Shown piece by piece: positions 46,551 through 57,571 of a stretch of 64,000 bases of DNA; positions within the stretch are counted from its first letter, which is position 1; each line of letters starts with the position of its first letter. The position numbers and the translations under genes are program-made. The notes under the pieces were generated by a model. The model was given only the letters and a program-made list of their open reading frames with translations, did no database searches and had not been told where the DNA came from. Source of the DNA: Leptasterias polaris (taxonomy: Eukaryota > Echinodermata > Asteroidea > Forcipulatida > Asteriidae); NCBI GenBank assembly GCA_037783415.1, contig JAZGTN010000003.1:2812501-2876500 (forward strand), in the 5' to 3' direction.

Positions 46551-46940
46551 GGCGACGGGCGACGCGACGGACGACGCGACGGGCGACGCGACGGCACGAC
46601 GCGACGGACGACGGGCGACGCGACGGCACGACGCGACGGACGACGGCACGACGCGACGGGCGACGGACGACGCGACGGGCGACGCGACGGACGACGCGAC
46701 GGACGACGCGACGGGCGACGCGACGGGCGACGCGACGGGCGACGCGACGGCACGACGCGACGGACGACGGCACGACGCGACGGACGACGGATGTCCAAGT
46801 CACCATGCAAATCAATTGAAAAACAGGCGACGCGACGGGCGACGGCACGACGCGACGCACGACGCGACGGGCGACGGCACGACGCGACGGACGACGCGAC
46901 GGACGACGGAATAGGCGACGCGACGGCACGACGCGACGCA
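46551..46940 (+). repeat. CpG-dense GACGCGACGG minisatellite
   Basis: Built from a 10-bp core GACGCGACGG joined by 2-3 base linkers (GC, AC or CAC), with some shortened GACGG units. A 36-bp unique spacer (46791-46826) splits it. The absence of TAA/TAG/TGA in any phase leaves open frames on both strands, which are artefacts. Strong CpG island character. Confidence 0.92.
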
Positions 46941-47023
46941 CATCTGTCGCCTTTAGAACACCATACTCCCGGGATAGACGAATGGCACGTCAAGCACCAC
47001 GCTGAATAGACAACAAGTCGGAT

Positions 47024-47092
47024 ATGGCTGAAGAAGCAGAAGATGGCATTGCAACTTTCGTTCAGAAAACGGACGTTAAGGACCAAGTGTAA
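47024..47092 (+). CDS. Candidate short ORF or first exon after the CpG array
   Basis: ATG with G at -3 and G at +4 (GTCGGATATGGCTGAAG) encodes 22 residues, MAEEAEDGIATFVQKTDVKD plus two, then TAA. The acidic N-terminus and strong start context resemble a genuine first exon, with a weak possible donor near the end. The adjacent CpG-dense array could serve as its promoter. No family is recognised. Confidence 0.27.
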   Translation: MAEEAEDGIATFVQKTDVKDQV

Positions 47093-47672
47093 TTAGAAGA
47101 GTTTTAGACTATTTCAAAAGTTTCACATTTTGGTTTGGAACTGATGTACTTTTCCCCGTTTGTTGACTGCCTGAGTTGTTGGTGGTCGATTGCCAGCCTG
47201 GACCGGTTTACTTTATGGCAATGATGAGGTAGGGGCTGCGCATATCAGTTGAGGCCAAGTAAAGCTGGCAGCCAAGTTGGATATATTGAGTTTACTAAAC
47301 ATGAAGTTACAGGGTAAGTGGGAAAAGTCGAGTCTAATGCACAGAGCTCTATTTTGTGTGAGTATTTTAATTTTAAAAACAAGAGAAGGTTTGCAAATTG
47401 TCTTCGGATTAGGCACTGATTTAGGCTATACAAATCGTGTGTTTTTTTATGAAATAAGGCAAATGTATGGTTCTTTTTAAATTGCTACCCACTAATAACA
47501 ACACATTGTAGGTCTTTCGGTGCATGAACAACTCTCAAAAAAGGAAGAGCAGCAATTCCAAACAGCAACATTTTGAGAGATTTGAAGACAGTGTGCCCCT
47601 TTGAAGCGGTTTTTTGTTGTTGTTTTTTGTTTTTTTCTTTTTTTGGGGGGGGGAGGGGTTCGCGCGAGACCA
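47093..47672. other. Non-coding spacer
   Basis: Contains a T-rich tract and G8 run near 47610-47655. Small frames here lack support. Confidence 0.4.
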
Positions 47673-47855
47673 GGGCCCAATTTCATAAAGCATGAAATTC
47701 GCTAAGCACAGAAACTTATTGTTAGCAGAAACTGGTTACCAGCCAAAATTCCATAAAGTTAACACTGTCTTGACTGGTGCCTCACTCATTTTTTGCTTAG
47801 CATTAAAATTTCCTAAGCAGTATTTTTTGCTTAACAGCTTTATGAAATTGGGCCC
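47673..47855. mobile_element. MITE with GGGCCCAATTTCATAAAG ends
   Basis: 183 bp bounded by GGGCCCAATTTCATAAAGC and its inverse GCTTTATGAAATTGGGCCC (one extra base), with internal TGCTTAGC/GCTAAGCA motifs. Of a type I recognise as abundant in echinoderm genomes. Confidence 0.85.
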
Positions 47856-47964
47856 TGTTGGCTGGTGGTCCACAAAATTGTACTTCTGGTTTGTTCTGGT
47901 TAACTGAAGAATTTAATTTATTGTGAACGTTGTTGAAGAAAGTTGAGTGTCATGCATCCATTAG

Positions 47965-48679
47965 TACGGAGCTCCACGAGGGCCATGCCACTTATCTAGA
48001 TAACGACATAATTTATCTTGCCAAGTCAACTTTTTAAAACGAAAAAGCCGACTTATCGTGATAGTTTATCTCACCAAGACGACTTCCTAAAACTAAGAAG
48101 TCGACTTATCCTGATAGTTTATCTCACCAATACGACTTCCTAAAACTAAAAGGTTGACTTATCATGATAGTTTATCTCACCAAGACGACTTCCTAAAACT
48201 AAACGGTTGACTTATCATGATAGTTTATCTCAACAAGACGACTTCCTAAAACTAAACGGTTGACTTATCATGATAGTTTATCTCAACAAGACGACTTCCT
48301 AAAACCAAGAAGTCGACTTATCCTGATAATTTATGTTGCCAAGACGACTTGCTAAAACTAAAAGGAACTATCATGATAAGTCAACCGTTTAGTTTTAGGA
48401 AGTCGTCTTGGTGAGATAAACTATCATGATAAGTCGACTTCTTAGTTTCAGGAAGTCGTCTTGGCAACATAAATTATCAGGATAAGTCGACTTCACAGTT
48501 TTAAGAAATCGTCTTGGTGAGATAAACTATCATGAAAAGTCGACCTTTTAGTTTTAGGAAGTCGTCTTGGTGAGATAAACTATCACGATAAGTCGGCTTT
48601 TTCGTTTTAAAAAGTTGACTTGGCAAGATAAATTATGTCGTTATCTAGATAAGTGGCATGGCCCTCGTGGAGCTCCGTA
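47965..48679. mobile_element. Foldback element with tandem-repeat arms
   Basis: Arms start TACGGAGCTCCACGAGGGCC and end with its inverse. Within each arm a roughly 60-bp unit (GACTTATC..TGATAGTTTATCTCACCAAGACGACTTCCTAAAACTA) repeats four to five times, so the element is a near-complete palindrome. Flanking CATTAG at 47959-47964 and 48680-48685 is a 6-bp target duplication; if the outer G/C belong to the element, the duplication is ATTA (4 bp). No coding sequence. Structure is like Drosophila FB or Galileo elements, but no superfamily can be named from this copy. Confidence 0.9.
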
Positions 48680-48685
48680 CATTAG

Positions 48686-49169
48686 TTACTTCATGTCCAA
48701 GTTGCTCTAATAATTATTGATTTTTTTAAATATTGTTTTGTTGTTTTTTATAAACGTTGGTTTAATGGCAGAACCGGGCTCTCAATAATATTGTGTAGAA
48801 TATATTGACAATATAAACCAAATTCAGTATGTAGGCGCAAAGTAGGTTAAAACATTGAGGTAAGGACAATATTTTGCAGCAAAGATAAACAATCTGTAAG
48901 AGGTTGAGATCTGTTCTATTTAGTATAACAGTCACGAAACTCGGTTACTAAATTTTGCTTCATGTCTGACTTTTTAAGTTGAACAAAATATTTTATTATT
49001 GATACTGACTCTGTTTCTTTCCATGACACGCACGCATTCCTTTCGTTTTAGGCTCGCGTCGGGCATAAATATTATTGCGTTTTTCATTTCGGATTGAATA
49101 ATTATTCTTCTCAGAAAAAAACTTTTCGCGAATTTCCGCCGTTTATTAATTCCAAATTAAATCGTCAAG
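48686..49169. other. Non-coding spacer
   Basis: AT-rich; nothing recognised. Confidence 0.4.
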
Positions 49170-49316
49170 ATGACTTGGAAACGAAGTGCACCGGCCATTG
49201 TGAGGAGTATAGTGTTGGCTCGTCTGCAACTGGTGGATATAATGCAGCAAAACGATGATGACGGATTGCTTTTTATTAGCCCAGTGTTTCTATATAATAT
49301 ATTGACTATGATTTAA
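49170..49316 (+). CDS. Candidate 48-residue ORF, unknown
   Basis: TCAAGATGACTTGG has A at -3. The frame reads MTWKRSAPAIVRSIVLARLQ, then an acidic QQNDDDG segment and a hydrophobic end, stopping at 49314-49316. It could be a first exon or a transposase N-terminal remnant. No donor site is convincing and no family is recognised. Confidence 0.22.
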   Translation: MTWKRSAPAIVRSIVLARLQLVDIMQQNDDDGLLFISPVFLYNILTMI

Positions 49317-49782
49317 GGACTAATCGGACAATCTAATTTCACAGGCAGGTGGTTTCGTGAGTTCGATGTCTCGCTCGCATTCATTAGATTTATTTCTAAA
49401 AATAATATAAAAAATCGGGAATAAAAAATCCACTTTGAAATCGCCGTGATTTATTTTAATAAAGCAAATTACAGACGAAACCTCGCGGGAAATTTTGCGT
49501 AAAGGCTTTCTGACTCGATCGTGTGCTAATTCGATTGAACTCACACAGAAAGAAAAAAATGTGTTGCTTTAATAACATTTCTTTAAATGCAATTGCCTTT
49601 TACTTATATTCAGTACCGGTACAGAGCTGCTCACTAATGCAGCTGAGAATTACAAAATGCACGCGTGTGAACCTTCACGCTCCGCTCGCCGTTTCGACAG
49701 TAAAAACATGCATTTTGCATGTCCCTTGCAGGGCTTATTTTTGTAACAAAAAACACATGCAACTGTCGCGAGGAAATTTGCA
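49317..49782. other. Non-coding spacer
   Basis: A 103-codon plus frame (49523-49834) overlaps a MITE and has no domain; it is not supported. Confidence 0.4.
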
Positions 49783-50080
49783 ATCTACTTTGTTGTGCAA
49801 CATTGATAATTGTCAAAGACCAGTATCCACATGAAATAACAAACCTGTGAAAGTTTAAGCTAAATCGTTCTTCGTAGTCATGAGAAAACAGTGGATTTTT
49901 AAAAATATGTTTTCAATGTTTTCAAACATCGGATTTTGTCACCAGTGATCAAGACTAATTGTTTTACTCATTTCCTAAAAACTATGGCATTTCAAGCAAA
50001 ACTATTTTAAGAGAAGTTTTCCACCATGACCATCTTTATACCATGTAAGTTATTTGCAAATATGTGAACATTTATATTTT
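49783..50080. mobile_element. MITE copy related to 33576-33905
   Basis: Shares TGATAATTGTCAAAGACCAGT, AACCTGTGAAAGTTTAAG, GACTAATTGTTTTACTCATT and ACCATGTAAGTTATTTGCAA-type blocks in order. Termini are eroded. Confidence 0.65.
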
Positions 50081-51284
50081 CAATCTTAGGCCTACCAATG
50101 TATACACAGACAGGTATGAATATAAAAAATTAATAAAATTAATGTCTTTTTTAGAGAAGCTAAAGGTAGGGTAATATTTGATAATGACCCCCAAAACAAA
50201 TGGCGTAATTTTTATCCGAAAGCCTCCATGTTATAAAGATGGTAATGGTAGATACTGCAAAATGATTCTGTCTGTGCACCCGTTGGTTAAAAATCTATAA
50301 TAGGGGTATGTCGAAAGTCTCCAAAGATCGCGTAGAGGTGACTATTGGAGATTCGAATTTCAGTGGTGTCTTAGTGTGAATGCTGCAGCGGGCAGAGATG
50401 CGGTTTTTACCCGCTGTCACTTTGCAAAACGTGGATGGATTCGACGTTCTTGAGGAAAATACAGTGACATGTTTTTTGTGGCTATTTTCAAAACAATAGA
50501 CAGTGTATCTCATCTAAAACTTTCACAATCATATCGTTTTGAAAGTTATATATTCTGTCCCTTTTTACCAGTCTTGTGTATATTGACCACACTCTGGCTT
50601 TCGTTTGGTCGGTACGTTTAAAACAATTGATACCACATAAGGAGACTCAGTGATAAATTGTCCATTCTTTATCCAACTTTATAATAGTCTGTGTAATATT
50701 AACGTCAGGCTATAATTATTTTTGCAGCCTGTATAATAAGCAAAAAACAAAGTGTACCATCAAAATTGAGCGAAAATAAGTGCGTCACGACTTGATAATT
50801 ATGTGCCCAGAAGAAGGGCATAAGACCCTCCCACCCTTCGTCCAGGCAGACAAATTACACATTTTCCAGTAACAGAATACTGTGAGCAATAAGATGGTTC
50901 CTGATGAATAAATACTGTGGCATTACTGTTTCTTTTTTGTTGCCAGATTTTTTCCCTCAGACATGTTTTCCCACCCCCAAGCAAAATTTTACCTAGTAAC
51001 TCCTAAGTAAAGAATGGAAGAAAACCGACCAACTTTTCACGCTCAGTTTTTTTTAAACACAATTTTGCACATTAACTGCTTGTACGCCCTTTCTCCTGTA
51101 ACACACTACGTTTATCATTTGGCTTGGAACAGCTACATTTTCCGTAAAATCATCATCGAGTTTGTGGTTTTTGGTTAATTTCCCGTAATAGGAGTGCACC
51201 CCACCCATGGTTCGCTATATATTATAGCGGCCTACTCTTGTTTCTCTTTCAAATAGTTATTTTTTATTCTGCTCTAAATTCCTA
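50081..51284. other. Non-coding stretch
   Basis: No supported gene or repeat. Contains TAAAGGTAGGGTAATATTTG near 50161, resembling the start of a dispersed family seen at 60150 and 63380. Confidence 0.4.
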
Positions 51285-51288
51285 TTAA

Positions 51289-51655
51289 AGGCACTGAACA
51301 CGTTTGGTAATTGTCAAGGACCAGTATTCTCACTTGGTGTATCCCAACATATGCATAAAATAACAAGCCTGTGAAAATTTGGACTCAATTGGTCATTGAA
51401 GTTGCAAGAAAATGATGAAAGAAAAAACACCCTTGTTGTACAAGAAGTGTGCTTTCAGATAGGAATAAAAAGGCTTCTGGCCAGAAGTCTTTTATTATTT
51501 TAGTGAGAAATTACCTCTTTCTCAAAAACTACGTTACTTCAGAGGGAGTCGTTTCTCACAATGTTTTATACTATCAACAGCTCTCCGTTGCTATTACCAA
51601 GTAAGTTGTTATGCTAATATATATTTTGAGTAATTACCAAACGTGTACAGTGCCT
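51289..51655. mobile_element. 367-bp MITE with TTAA target duplication
   Basis: AGGCACTGAACACGTTTGGT on the left is mirrored by ACCAAACGTGTACAGTGCCT on the right; TTAA lies outside each end (51285-51288, 51656-51659). The interior holds a small hairpin (GGCTTCTGGCCAGAAGTC). TTAA targets are used by piggyBac and Kolobok transposons, so mobilisation by such an enzyme is likely. Confidence 0.9.
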
Positions 51656-51659
51656 TTAA

Positions 51660-52103
51660 ACCCGCCCCACCTACCACCGACGGCCCCCACCAGCGCGATG
51701 ATTTAATAATGGGGATCGACGTTCATTTTTTGCGACTTGGAAGTGGCACTTTAGGTGGCGTGAGAATGAGCTCTGAACATAATGTGCCGTGAGCCTTAAT
51801 AAGATTCCCTTAGCTTACCAAACCATTTGAGTGCCATTAATTGCAGTTAACGTTCAGGCCTGTTGATTGATGGCTCATGTTCGGATAACCCATCACTTAT
51901 ATGTTAATTTCATTCATTCAATTTACTTTATTATCCACAAAACGGGAAATTCATTTCGGCCTTTACATCAATAAGTTAAATTTACAAAAATTACAATCCG
52001 TAAAATTTGACCATTTCAGTACAAAAATTTATCAACAACCACAATAATTCTCTATATAAGAGGAGTAACACAAAAAGTTATAGACAAAAAATATAAAATT
52101 TGT
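51660..52103. other. Non-coding spacer with possible LINE tail
   Basis: TTCATTCATTCAATTTACTT near 51911 read on the minus strand resembles a short-repeat LINE 3' end (AATGAATGAA). Otherwise nothing is recognised. Confidence 0.35.
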
Positions 52104-52278
52104 GCATCGGGCTACTTAGCTTGGTGGTCTATAGTGGTAAGACGTCTCTAGCAATGCAATGGTCGTGGTTCGAATCCCACCCGAGTGATTTGCCTGTGGA
52201 TTTTTTTACAGAACTCGGATAAGTACTGAGTATACAGTGCTTAACACACATCGGTGAAAGGGTAAACAAAAAATTATA
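52104..52278 (+). mobile_element. tRNA-derived SINE, single copy
   Basis: Perfect B box GGTTCGAATCC (52167-52177) and A-box-like TAGCTTGGTGG (52117-52127), followed by the SINE body GATTTGCCTGTGGATTTTT and ACACACATCGGTGAAAGGG shared with both halves of the compound element at 32437-32749. Confidence 0.8.
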
Positions 52279-53698
52279 TCCATCACTTATGCTTGATAAC
52301 GGTTTAACCGTGTGTTCCTTTAACTGCGCAATGGACATTTCCACTCGTGTTTTCTTCATAGACGGGAATTCAAATAGCTAACATTGAACAGAGAATTACG
52401 CTTCGGCATAAAAAGATGAATACTTCATTTTGCTCTCCCATTTCAGAAAGCAGAGACACTGTATAGTTTTACACAGTTCATGTTTTAATTTAAATACGTA
52501 ATAGCAATGGTTTCTCTTGGGTTTTTAGTGGTTTTAATATTTAGCGGGATTCACCCTTTAATCTTTGTAATTTTGCCCCATTTCGCCCACTTCTAATACT
52601 ATATACAGTTACCGCTGCTTTTCATAATTCATTATGTATCTCGGTCAAGTGGGACCATCAATGACTCTTGATTGCTGTTGACAATGCTTATGGCAAGTGG
52701 GAAACAGGTCTTGGTAATAACTAAAGAAGGATTTAACCATAAGCGGCGCAAGCAGCTGTCTGAAAACACTCGTGTCTTGAGCGCCCCTGTTTTGAAAGTA
52801 TTATTTTGGAAGTTAAACTTTAAGACTTTGCGTGTGACACTTTGAAGCGAGTCTCTCTGGGGGCGAAAGCAATGGTCTGAGAAAAATATAAGTGAAGGTT
52901 TATGTAGGCGTATTATACAATACTTTTTTCGATAGCTTGTTAGGCTGTAAATGGCGATGGTCGTTCAAACATAACTGGAAATTGGAAGAAAATGAAGATT
53001 GATGTATCGAAAACCACAGAATGGAATCGTTAATCTGCGATTCAAAATGAGTCGAGATTAAAACTAAGTGCAGGTTTGATGCTTCCTTTTCAGAACGGAA
53101 AGGAAGTTTTCGTATATGAGAAAGGGCAACTGTAGGAGGACAATTTATTTTTATACGTAGGCAAGTTACAGGTCACCAAAGGACATGGATGTATTGTAAT
53201 AGACCTCTGACATTGGCCACTATCGCTGAGGTCAAACAATGTTGTTCTTTGAAGTACTTTATGTTGACAAGAGGCAACATTAAAATACAGTTCTTTTCAC
53301 AACTAAAAGTGTACAGAAAATAGATAAAGGTATTCCTCCTTTTAAAATCTTAAATTTAATTGATTTTAAAATGATCCCATGTAAATCAGAGCGTTGGGAA
53401 CATGTCTTGGCCATGAGAAAAGACCGACAGAGTATACACACTCCGTAGATTCATGTTCAGTGAACGTCAGAAAAACAGTCGTAGGATTTTATTAGCCCAA
53501 TCGGTCTCTCTCTCTCTCTCTCTCTTGGTGGCGCTCGTGCGGTCAAAGGTTGTTGCTTTATTGTTTACCGCATGGATGGATGTGCACTGCACTACGTCCG
53601 TGTTTTCATTCCGTAGCTGCTGGGCTGTCAATTCTTGAAACGAACTTGAGTTTCACACTTGCCACTTTGTTGGATTAATTCAAGATTTATATCAAAAC
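52279..53698. other. Non-coding stretch leading to a candidate first exon
   Basis: Contains a (TC)n run at about 53505-53524. The last 200 bases may be 5' UTR of the exon starting at 53699. Confidence 0.4.
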
Positions 53699-53779
53699 AT
53701 GGAAGGAGAATCTGACGAAAAACGTAAAGATATTAATGGAGAAACAAATAGTAATACTCCCAATATTGAGCGGAAAACG
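53699..53779 (+). CDS. Candidate first coding exon, hydrophilic 27 residues
   Basis: ATG at 53699 (AAAACATGGAAGG, A at -3, G at +4) opens a 27-codon exon (MEGESDEKRKDINGETNSN, continuing to IERKT) that ends exactly at a consensus donor ACG|GTAAGA, phase 0. The peptide is rich in E, K, N and D. Its phase fits the Myb/SANT exon beginning at 58239, so it is a plausible first exon for that gene. A 2.3-kb foldback element begins only 18 bp after the exon, inside the intron. The alternative is that the 36704 exon joins 58239 and this exon is spurious. Confidence 0.45.
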
Positions 53780-53797
53780 GTAAGATTAAGAACTTAA

Positions 53798-56090
53798 AGG
53801 CACCTGGCATGCCTGGCAGTGGTATTTTTTCAAAATAAAGCTTTTGTCATTAATATATACATTTTTATGAGTGGAATGTGAATAAACAATTTGCTAAGGT
53901 TAAAAAATTGTATTTTTCTTTTAATTACAAATTAAAAAATAGGCCCCCCTTTACATGGCGCTGTTCGTGACGTCAATCGAGGCAGGAGAAAATGTGTAGT
54001 CTGGCCCCGTACATTACGTCTGGGTACCTGATCAGTATGATGCGTTTTCGTATTCGGACGTCACCACCCAATGCAATCCTAGGACAGTACTGTACAGTCG
54101 ACTAATACGAGACGCCAGTTTATACGAGGTTTTTCACCGGTCCCGAACTGTCCCATGCGCGTTTCTATGTCTTAAAAACGGAAGATACGAGCATGGTCAT
54201 AACGAGAACACGGATAATACGAGGTATTGTTTTTCCACCAGAAACATTTCGCTGGTAACCTAAGCTTCACTGCAACTTCCCTTGCACACTACTACCAACG
54301 AAAAAATCCCCGGGCTATCCAAGTGTTCGCTGCATAGCGCTGAAAACGACGTCGGACCGGACCACTTTGCCCTCGTTAGCCTAACTTTCGATGCCCGTAA
54401 CTGCCTATATTTGGGATCTGCAGGACAAAAAATGCTGGCTGACCCTAAACCCAGTAACTGGGGCGCTGTACTCCTTTTTTCGAAATTTTGACATCATCGG
54501 TCGTACTAGCGCCCCAGGAAGGCGTTGCACATATCAACGGGAATCCCTGATATCGCATCATTTTGAATACGGAAGCCACACAAAATGCCTCAGAACGACA
54601 AAAATCCCCAACAAAATAGCTTTAAAAACGCCTACTGGTTTCTTGATATGTCTAAGATGCAACAACAGGTATTTAAATGTACTCACGATTTTGTTTTGTG
54701 CTGAAATTTTACGTTTTTTGTCCAGTCGATCGGAGAAAATGGCAATCCTGCTATTAGCAGGATCGCGTCAACTATGATCTGCGACTTTTTCATCGTCGCG
54801 ATGCATTCTGGGTAGTAGATTTAATCAACGACTGTTTACAGTGAGTGCACACAGTGTGCATGGGCAATGTATTCGTCGACGGGGCGATATTGCAACGTCA
54901 CAGCCCGAGGTTTCGCCAGTGTTCGTATGACTCCAGTCCAACTCGTGTCCGTCTCGAGGCACAATTTCGGTGACTCGGACTATAAGCTGTTTTCCTTTGC
55001 ATTTATTTTATTATAAAAGATAAAACTCATACTTTTTGTGTGAGACCAATTTGTGTGTAGGCAGCCCAATTTTTGTGTACAATTTTAATTAATTAATTAT
55101 TTTATTTATCTTTAGTAACTTATTTATTTATTACTAATACGCCTATTATATATTATCACAGCTTATTTATTTATTTGTTTGTTTATTATTATTATGAATA
55201 TTATTAATTAATTGTTGTTATTATTATTTTGTTTTGTGGGGGGGGGGGCTTCCCCAACCCCCGCCTGGCCCCTTACTAGTTAGGCCTGGGTCCATTTTCA
55301 TAGAGCTTCTGTTTACGGTTTCTGCACATTTCTTTTTCTGCAAAGTGCGACTGTAAACAGTCGTTGATTAAATCTACTACCCAGAATGCATCGCGACGAT
55401 GAAAAAGTCGCAGATCATAGTTGACCCGATCCTGCTAATAGCAGGATTGCCATTTTCTCCGATCGACTGGACAAAAAACGTAAAATTTCAGCACAAAACA
55501 AAATCGTGAGTACATTTAAATACCTGTTGTTGCATCTTAGACATATCAAGAAACCAGTAGGCGTTTTTAAAGCTATTTTGTTGGGGATTTTTGTCGTTCT
55601 GAGGCATTTTGTGTGGCTTCCGTATTCAAAATGATGCGATATCAGGGATTCCCGTTGATATGTGCAACGCCTTCCTGGGGCGCTAGTACGACCGATGTCA
55701 AAATTTCGAAAAAAGGAGTACAGCGCCCCAGTTACTGGGTCTAGGCTGACCCCATCTTTAGTCGTTTTGCTGCATCCAGCTGCAATTTTCGCTGGAAAAA
55801 TGCAAGAAAAACCCCCTTTTGGATACCCAAACGAAACGTACAATCTCACTACTTGCACGTGTATATACAACGTAAATGCAGGCAAGTTCGAGTGGGGTCG
55901 ATGTTCAATCGAGGCGAAGTCTTCCTCGATTGACGTCACAAAAAGGGATGGGCGGAGTCGCCCCCAAACAACTTTATCTATTTTTTTAACATATAAATAC
56001 TGACAAACAATTACTAAAAAAATTGTTTTATTGTTAATATACATAATACTCTTATATAAAATAAAAAAAATAATCTATTTCCAGGTGCCT
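53798..56090. mobile_element. 2.3-kb TTAA-flanked foldback transposon
   Basis: Perfect 10-bp ends AGGCACCTGG / CCAGGTGCCT with TTAA duplications at 53794-53797 and 56091-56094. The inner arms, about 54440-54841 and 55349-55755, are nearly identical inverted repeats of about 400 bp around a 507-bp spacer. The outer parts are diverged but still share GTGACGTCAATCGAGG. Both arms contain the same open frame of about 100 codons (residue block GALYSFFRNFDI through LLLAGS), without a recognised domain. Termini are similar to the AGGCACTG MITE at 51289. Confidence 0.85.
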
Positions 56091-56425
56091 TTAAGAAGAT
56101 TAAGAATAAGAAGTCAAGGAAGTAGCATGCAAGGCATGGCAAGTACAAGCATTGACAATGACAAGTATGAAGTAGCAATAGCATTAGCAATAGCCAATAC
56201 TGATGTTAATTTTGCATCGCCATCGGGGATAAAGAACTAGCATTAATAATGACTACTAGGTTTACTTTAATAACACTACAGTTTAATAGTAAGAAAGGAA
56301 GAGTTTCAAACGTTCATGTTTTGAATGTTTGGTTTCATGAATTCAGTAGCCGTGTATAAACAACTAAACAACAATGAGCAGAATGAGTGAATCAAAACGT
56401 CTTCTCTAACGACTAACAATAACAT
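56091..56425. other. Intronic-looking spacer; possible alternative terminal exon
   Basis: The element end supplies an acceptor-like TATTTCCAG at 56076-56084. After it the frame stays open (VPLRRLRIRSQGSSMQGMAS onward) to a stop at 56238-56240, phase 0 with the 53699 exon. This could be exonisation of a transposon end, or chance. Confidence 0.3.
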
Positions 56426-56428
56426 TAA

Positions 56429-57568
56429 GGGGCCGTTCACAATTATCAACATTTTCACGAGCGTACAAACCGTACGCTGGGGGGGAGGGGGTTAATGCCC
56501 ACCGTACGCTTTTTTTTATTTTTTAAATGTCGATCTGTTTTCTCGCCCGTCGCCACAGCCGACATTGCTCACATCCCATCCACGCCGCAACCGATGCCGA
56601 GCGAGCACTGGCCGAGACGGTCGCACCCCGAGCCAGGCCCCGCATTGCATCCCATGAACGTATTGTGTACAGCATGCGCGGCATTGTAGTCCTACACACG
56701 TACATTGTGTACATGTACATGAACCAAACATGTCAAACTGCGAGTGCAAATTATTGCGCAATTCCCCTTCCGTTCCCTAGCGCGCTCACAGGCATGTGAG
56801 CGGGTCACAGAAAAAACGCGGAAAACTTTAGCAAGTGAAATCCGTGTCCGGATTTTGGGCCAGCGCTACAGTCAGAATAACAGGCTTTGTACTGCAGCGT
56901 AAACAAAACATTAACAGAAATATATAGGCCACAATTCTTACTTGGTAACAATGTGTTGTTCGTCCTCATTTTCAATATGTTTTTGTGACATTCCTTAGAA
57001 ATGTGTTCCACAATTAAAACAAGCGCGATGCGTTCATCACAGACGTGAAAGACCGTGTGCGCCTAGTCTTGGCTCAGGGTGTTGGCTTTTTAATACTTTT
57101 TAGTACAGCGCCCTCTCTTGGTGGAACGGGATGACGACATGGGTAAGTTTAATGGGACATCGCGCTTAATGAAAACAACGGCTTTAATCAAAGACTAACG
57201 CGGAGCATTTTACCGGGTCTAGCCCCCGACTCACGTGTTGAAATCAAATCGCAATTAAAGGGATTCCCGATGCTGCCACAGCGGAGTGATTTCCACGGTG
57301 GAGACGAGAAAAACGCGGAGCCCGCATGAAAAACGCGGAATGGGAAAATAAAAAACGCGGAGGTCTCACATGCCTGCTAGCTACAATTGTAGCATACACA
57401 CGCAATTGCATATCAGCGCGCATTTTCAACCGGTGTTGTTCAACTATGTAGACTTGTGTGAAAAAAAATCAACATTTTTTTCGTACACTTTTAGGGGGGA
57501 GGGGGGGGGGCTTGAAAAAGTGTACGGTTTGTACGCTCGTGAAAATGTTGATAATTGTGAACGGCCCC
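56429..57568. mobile_element. PIF/Harbinger-like non-autonomous DNA transposon
   Basis: Long inverted ends: GGGGCCGTTCACAATTATCA at the left continues through CATTTTCACGAGCGTACAAA and is mirrored at the right end (about 50 bp). TAA flanks both sides (56426-56428, 57569-57571), the 3-bp TWA target typical of PIF/Harbinger. The 1.14-kb interior includes a GC-rich patch (56530-56670) and no transposase. Confidence 0.85.
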
Positions 57569-57571
57569 TAA

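Noticed and set aside
46455..47086. Long open frames on both strands with Arg/Ser/Val or Asp/Ala/Thr repeats
   Set aside because: They are produced by the GACGCGACGG minisatellite, which lacks stop triplets in every phase. No domain, no composition change at the ends, and several frames overlap.
54391..56044. Host gene on either strand from the frames at 54391-54777 and 55415-56044
   Set aside because: The two frames are the same sequence in the two arms of a TTAA-flanked foldback element. Kept as a finding, not as a gene.
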